Part shown: positions 61,851 to 64,000 of the stretch, piece by piece | Numbering within the stretch: the stretch's first letter is position 1 | How the letters are laid out: the number at the start of each line of letters is the position of its first letter | Translations under genes and position numbers: made by a program | Notes under the pieces: model-generated | Told to the model about the DNA's origin: nothing | Database searches by the model: none | Seen by the model: only the letters and a program-made list of their open reading frames with translations | Source: Acidovorax sp. Leaf160 | Lineage (GTDB): Bacteria; Pseudomonadota; Gammaproteobacteria; Burkholderiales; Burkholderiaceae_C | Length of the DNA: 64,000 nt | Reading direction: 5' to 3' | Assembly: GCF_001424265.1 (NCBI RefSeq) | Contig: NZ_LMOV01000024.1 | Span: 220,114-284,113 of the forward strand

Positions 61851-62908
61851 CCGCCTTGCACCGAGCGGCGGTGCATCAGCCACAGCAGGTAGCTGCCGCC
61901 CAGCGCGGCGGTCAGCACGCCCACGGGCAGCTCCTGCGGGGCCAGCGCCCAGCGCGCCAGGATGTCGGCCGCCAGCAGCAGCGTGGCCCCCATCAGGCTG
62001 GACAGCAGCACGTGGCGCTGGTGCGTCACGCGGGCGATGGAGCGCACAAGATGCGGCGCGGCCAGGCCCACGAAGGCGATCAGGCCGGTCTGCGCCACCG
62101 CCGTGCCGGTGGCCAGCGCCATGGCCGCCACCAGCCCGGCGCGCATGGGGCCGAGCGGCAGGCCCAGGCTGGCGGCGGTCGCCTCGCCCAGCGTCAGCCC
62201 GTCCAGCGCACGCGCCAGCGCCCAGGCGGCCCCGGCGGACAGCGCCCAGGCTGCGGCCATCAGCGCACAGGCCACCCAGCCGACGAAGCTGGTGCTGCCC
62301 AGCGTGAACGCCTGCATCGCCTGCAGGATGTCGGGCGAGGCCAGCTCGACCAGGTCGCGCGCGGCGCCCAGCACCACGCCCACGATCACCCCGGCCAGCA
62401 GCAGCCGCAGCGTGTGCTGCACGCCGCGCGCCAGCGCCAGGGTGAGCAGCACGGCGCCCGTCGCGCCGAGAAAGGCCATGCCGGTCACGCCCACCCGCGC
62501 CAGCCACTGCGCGGCCGTGGGCGACACGCCGAAGAACGCCATCGCCAGGGCCCCGCCCAGCGCGGCGCCCGAGGCGCTGCCCAGCAGGTACGGGTCGGCC
62601 AGCGGGTTGCGAAAGAGTCCCTGCGCGACGGCGCCCGCCAGCCCGAGCAGCGCGCCCGCCAGCCAGGCCCCCGCCGTGCGCGGCAAGCGGATGTCCCAGA
62701 CGATCTGCAGCGCGACGGGGTCGTGCGCCATGCGCAGCACGCTGTCGAAACCGGTGCTGCCCACGCTGGCGCCCAGCAGCATCAAAAGCGCGCTGGCCAC
62801 GAGCAGGCCCACGGCCAGCCAGCCGGCGCGGTGCGTGGCGGCAGGGGCAGCGGCGGCGGCAGGGGCAGCGGCGGCAGGCCGCGCGGCATCGGGCGCTGGC
62901 AGCGGCAT
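61841..62908 (-). CDS. btuC: FecCD/BtuC-family permease for corrinoids
   Basis: 355 residues with about ten transmembrane helices after a ~25-residue Ala-rich N-terminal tail. VWDIRLPRTAGAWLAGALLGLAGAVAQGLFRNPLADPYLLGSASGAALGG is the family signature, and GLIAFVGLAAPHLVR in the second half is the EAA-like coupling region. Forms the channel with BtuD. The stop codon is in a family A repeat. Its start shares one base with the btuF stop (TGATG). Siderophore or heme permease is the alternative, but gene context favours corrinoids. Confidence 0.92.
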   Translation of the reverse strand: MPLPAPDAARPAAAAPAAAAAPAATHRAGWLAVGLLVASALLMLLGASVGSTGFDSVLRMAHDPVALQIVWDIRLPRTAGAWLAGALLGLAGAVAQGLFRNPLADPYLLGSASGAALGGALAMAFFGVSPTAAQWLARVGVTGMAFLGATGAVLLTLALARGVQHTLRLLLAGVIVGVVLGAARDLVELASPDILQAMQAFTLGSTSFVGWVACALMAAAWALSAGAAWALARALDGLTLGEATAASLGLPLGPMRAGLVAAMALATGTAVAQTGLIAFVGLAAPHLVRSIARVTHQRHVLLSSLMGATLLLAADILARWALAPQELPVGVLTAALGGSYLLWLMHRRSVQGGAL

Positions 62909-63786
62909 CACGGCGCCTTGTCGGCGATGCAGCGCGCCATGATGCGGGCGGCCTCCGCCATGCGCGGGCCGGGGCGCACCACCACGTCGGCCTCGCCCGG
63001 GCCGAAAGCGCAGATGCGGTTGTCGCGCACGGCGGGCAGGCTGTCCCAGCCCGGGTAGAACACCGCCTGCTGCATGCTGCGGTTGCCGATCAGGATGATC
63101 TGCGGACGGGCCCGCACGACGAATTCCGGGTTCAGCCGGGGGAAGGGCCCGAGGGCCGCCGGCACCACGTTGCGCACGCCCAGCCGCGTCAGCGTCTCGC
63201 CGATGAACGAACTCTCGCCCGCGGCATACGGCCCCCGGCTGACCTCGAAATACACGCGCACGTTCTGCGCCCGCGCCGGCAGCGACTGCGTGGCCGCCTG
63301 CACGCCGGCGTCGATCACGCGCCAGACCCGGTCGGCCCCCTGCGCCGCCGGCACGCCCAGCAGCTGCCCCATGGTGGCCAGCACGCGGCGCACGTCGGCA
63401 TGCGTCTTGGGCTCCAGCGCCACGACCTTGATGCCCAGCGCCTCCAGCCGGTCGCTGGCGCGCGAGCTGGCGGCCAGCAGCACCACGTCGGGCTTCAGGG
63501 CAACGATGGCCTCGATGTTCGGATCGATGCCGCCGCCGACCTGCGGCAGGCGCTGCACCGCTTCGGGCCAGTTGGAGTAGCGGTCCACGCCGACCAGGCG
63601 GTGGCACTGGTCGAGGGCGCAGACGGTTTCGGTGAGGGAGGGGAGGAGGCTGACGATGCGGTCGGGGGGCTTGGGGAAGGATTGGGTGCGACCTCGGGCG
63701 TCGGTGATGTCCATCGCTACAGCGGGCAAGGTGGCTGTGGCGAGGACGAGTGCGGTAGTCAGGAGAGTGAGGATGCGGCAGGGCAT
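62908..63786 (-). CDS. btuF: Periplasmic corrinoid-binding protein
   Basis: 292 residues. Signal peptide MPCRILTLLTTALVLAT ending near AVAMD. The mature protein has PPDRIVSLLPSLTETVCALDQCHRLVGVDRYSNWPEAVQRLPQVGGGIDPNIEAIVALKPDVVLLA, the typical BtuF/helical-backbone-binding pattern. It would deliver B12 or cobinamide to BtuCD. The ATG at 63786 is chosen because the longer frame upstream has repeat-derived, non-signal-like sequence. First gene of the operon on this side; the upstream 214 bases contain a repeat and no recognisable cobalamin riboswitch. Confidence 0.92.
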   Translation of the reverse strand: MPCRILTLLTTALVLATATLPAVAMDITDARGRTQSFPKPPDRIVSLLPSLTETVCALDQCHRLVGVDRYSNWPEAVQRLPQVGGGIDPNIEAIVALKPDVVLLAASSRASDRLEALGIKVVALEPKTHADVRRVLATMGQLLGVPAAQGADRVWRVIDAGVQAATQSLPARAQNVRVYFEVSRGPYAAGESSFIGETLTRLGVRNVVPAALGPFPRLNPEFVVRARPQIILIGNRSMQQAVFYPGWDSLPAVRDNRICAFGPGEADVVVRPGPRMAEAARIMARCIADKAP

Positions 63787-64000
63787 GGGATTTTCAGCCT
63801 CTAGTTGCTGAGTTGTGCCGGCTTCCGGCGGGACGTTGCCTCCCGGGGCCGGGATTTCGCCCCGGCGGGCGAGGTCCTTTTCTTTGCTTCGCCAAAGAAA
63901 AGTACCCAAAAGAAAGGCGACCCTGCTGTGCGCGTCCCCTCCGCTGCGCTGCGGGGCAACCTGCGATGCTCGGTCGGCGGGTGCTGCCGCAGAACTCACT
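63787..64000. other. Leader region of btuF with no riboswitch recognised
   Basis: This stretch should hold the promoter of the cobalamin operon. About the first 90 bases upstream of btuF (63787-63875) are GC-rich with no clear -10. I looked for the conserved parts of a cobalamin riboswitch and did not find them. The rest is the repeat at 63878-64000. Confidence 0.5.
63878..64000. repeat. Dispersed repeat with TTTTCTTTG/CAAAGAAAA hairpin, runs off the window
   Basis: TTTTCTTTG (63878-63886) and CAAAGAAAA (63893-63901) form a perfect 9-bp stem with CTTCGC loop. It is followed by AAAAGAAAGGCGACCC and GTGCGCGTCCC. From memory, a very similar sequence is dispersed in genomes of Comamonadaceae, xanthomonads and pseudomonads; I cannot verify this here. 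It continues past the right edge. Confidence 0.6.

Noticed and set aside
63787..63999. N-terminal extension of BtuF
   Set aside because: The longer frame reads through the dispersed repeat and would bury the signal peptide; the ATG at 63786 gives a proper signal sequence.
63787..64000. Cobalamin riboswitch upstream of btuF
   Set aside because: The conserved B12-box and flanking core were not found on the minus strand; the AAGCCGGCAC segment near 63820 is only a weak partial resemblance.

Overview
This is a GC-rich chromosomal window that reads like a betaproteobacterium of the order Burkholderiales, most likely Comamonadaceae (Acidovorax or a close relative). The inference rests on gene content and order: hda, a HAD phosphatase, pcnB and folK divergent from purM; murJ divergent from rpsT; hemC-hemD-hemX-hemY next to ppc; a Bug-type solute-binding protein; and a malate:quinone oxidoreductase. 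A short AT-rich palindromic repeat that I remember from this family also recurs. No phage, plasmid, transposase, integrase or CRISPR array was found, so this is mainly core chromosome.

Layout. 1-4963: two lipoprotein genes, the leftmost with FlgO-like sequence, then an AI-2E family permease and a convergent FUSC transporter. 5019-12321: PEP carboxylase, divergent from the heme genes hemC, hemD, hemX and hemY. 12690-19757: a VOC enzyme, valS, galU, then tusA, a zinc-ribbon Nudix hydrolase and cysM on the minus strand, and a tRNA-Leu(CAA). 20031-23774: a LOV-histidine kinase-receiver photoreceptor, a pocket of very small genes and a LysR regulator. 23971-30448: glutaryl-CoA dehydrogenase with a class III CoA-transferase, PQQ glucose dehydrogenase and cheV. 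30607-37234: an NAD(P)-binding protein divergent from a second LysR regulator, two envelope proteins, an SDR, a ferredoxin-flavin reductase and a Bug protein. 37357-43714: folK, pcnB, HAD phosphatase and hda on the minus strand, purM and a second AI-2E permease on the plus strand. 44029-50870: a cysteine hydrolase with two DJ-1/PfpI-type genes, ppk2, a CorA-type transporter, a SirB1-like protein and murJ. 50996-53371: rpsT and mqo with a structured leader between them. 53683-63786: a ten-gene minus-strand cobalamin block, btuF-btuC-btuD-cobO-bluB-cbiB-cobC-SDR-cobQ-cobT.

The genes form recognisable modules. PEP carboxylase and Mqo act at the oxaloacetate node. HemC and HemD make uroporphyrinogen III, with HemX and HemY as membrane accessories. 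BtuFCD would import corrinoids, CobO adenosylates them, CobQ amidates, CobC and CbiB supply and attach the aminopropanol arm, and BluB and CobT make and activate the lower ligand. No corrin-ring gene is present here, so within the window this is a late-step and salvage set.

The most unusual signal is two families of small palindromic repeats that enter genes. Family A has a core GCTAT-N7-ATAGC, always 17 nt long, in seven good copies and one copy with a single mismatch. One copy is translated inside hemD, one forms the btuC stop and btuD start, and one encodes the end of cbiB beside the cobC start. Family B is GC-rich and encodes a GTGVSS...EGAR...GRPG peptide inserted in frame in both PEP carboxylase and valyl-tRNA synthetase. 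Other points of interest are the LOV kinase, a three-hairpin leader or small RNA ahead of mqo beside an FNR-like palindrome, and a 30-codon membrane peptide gene.
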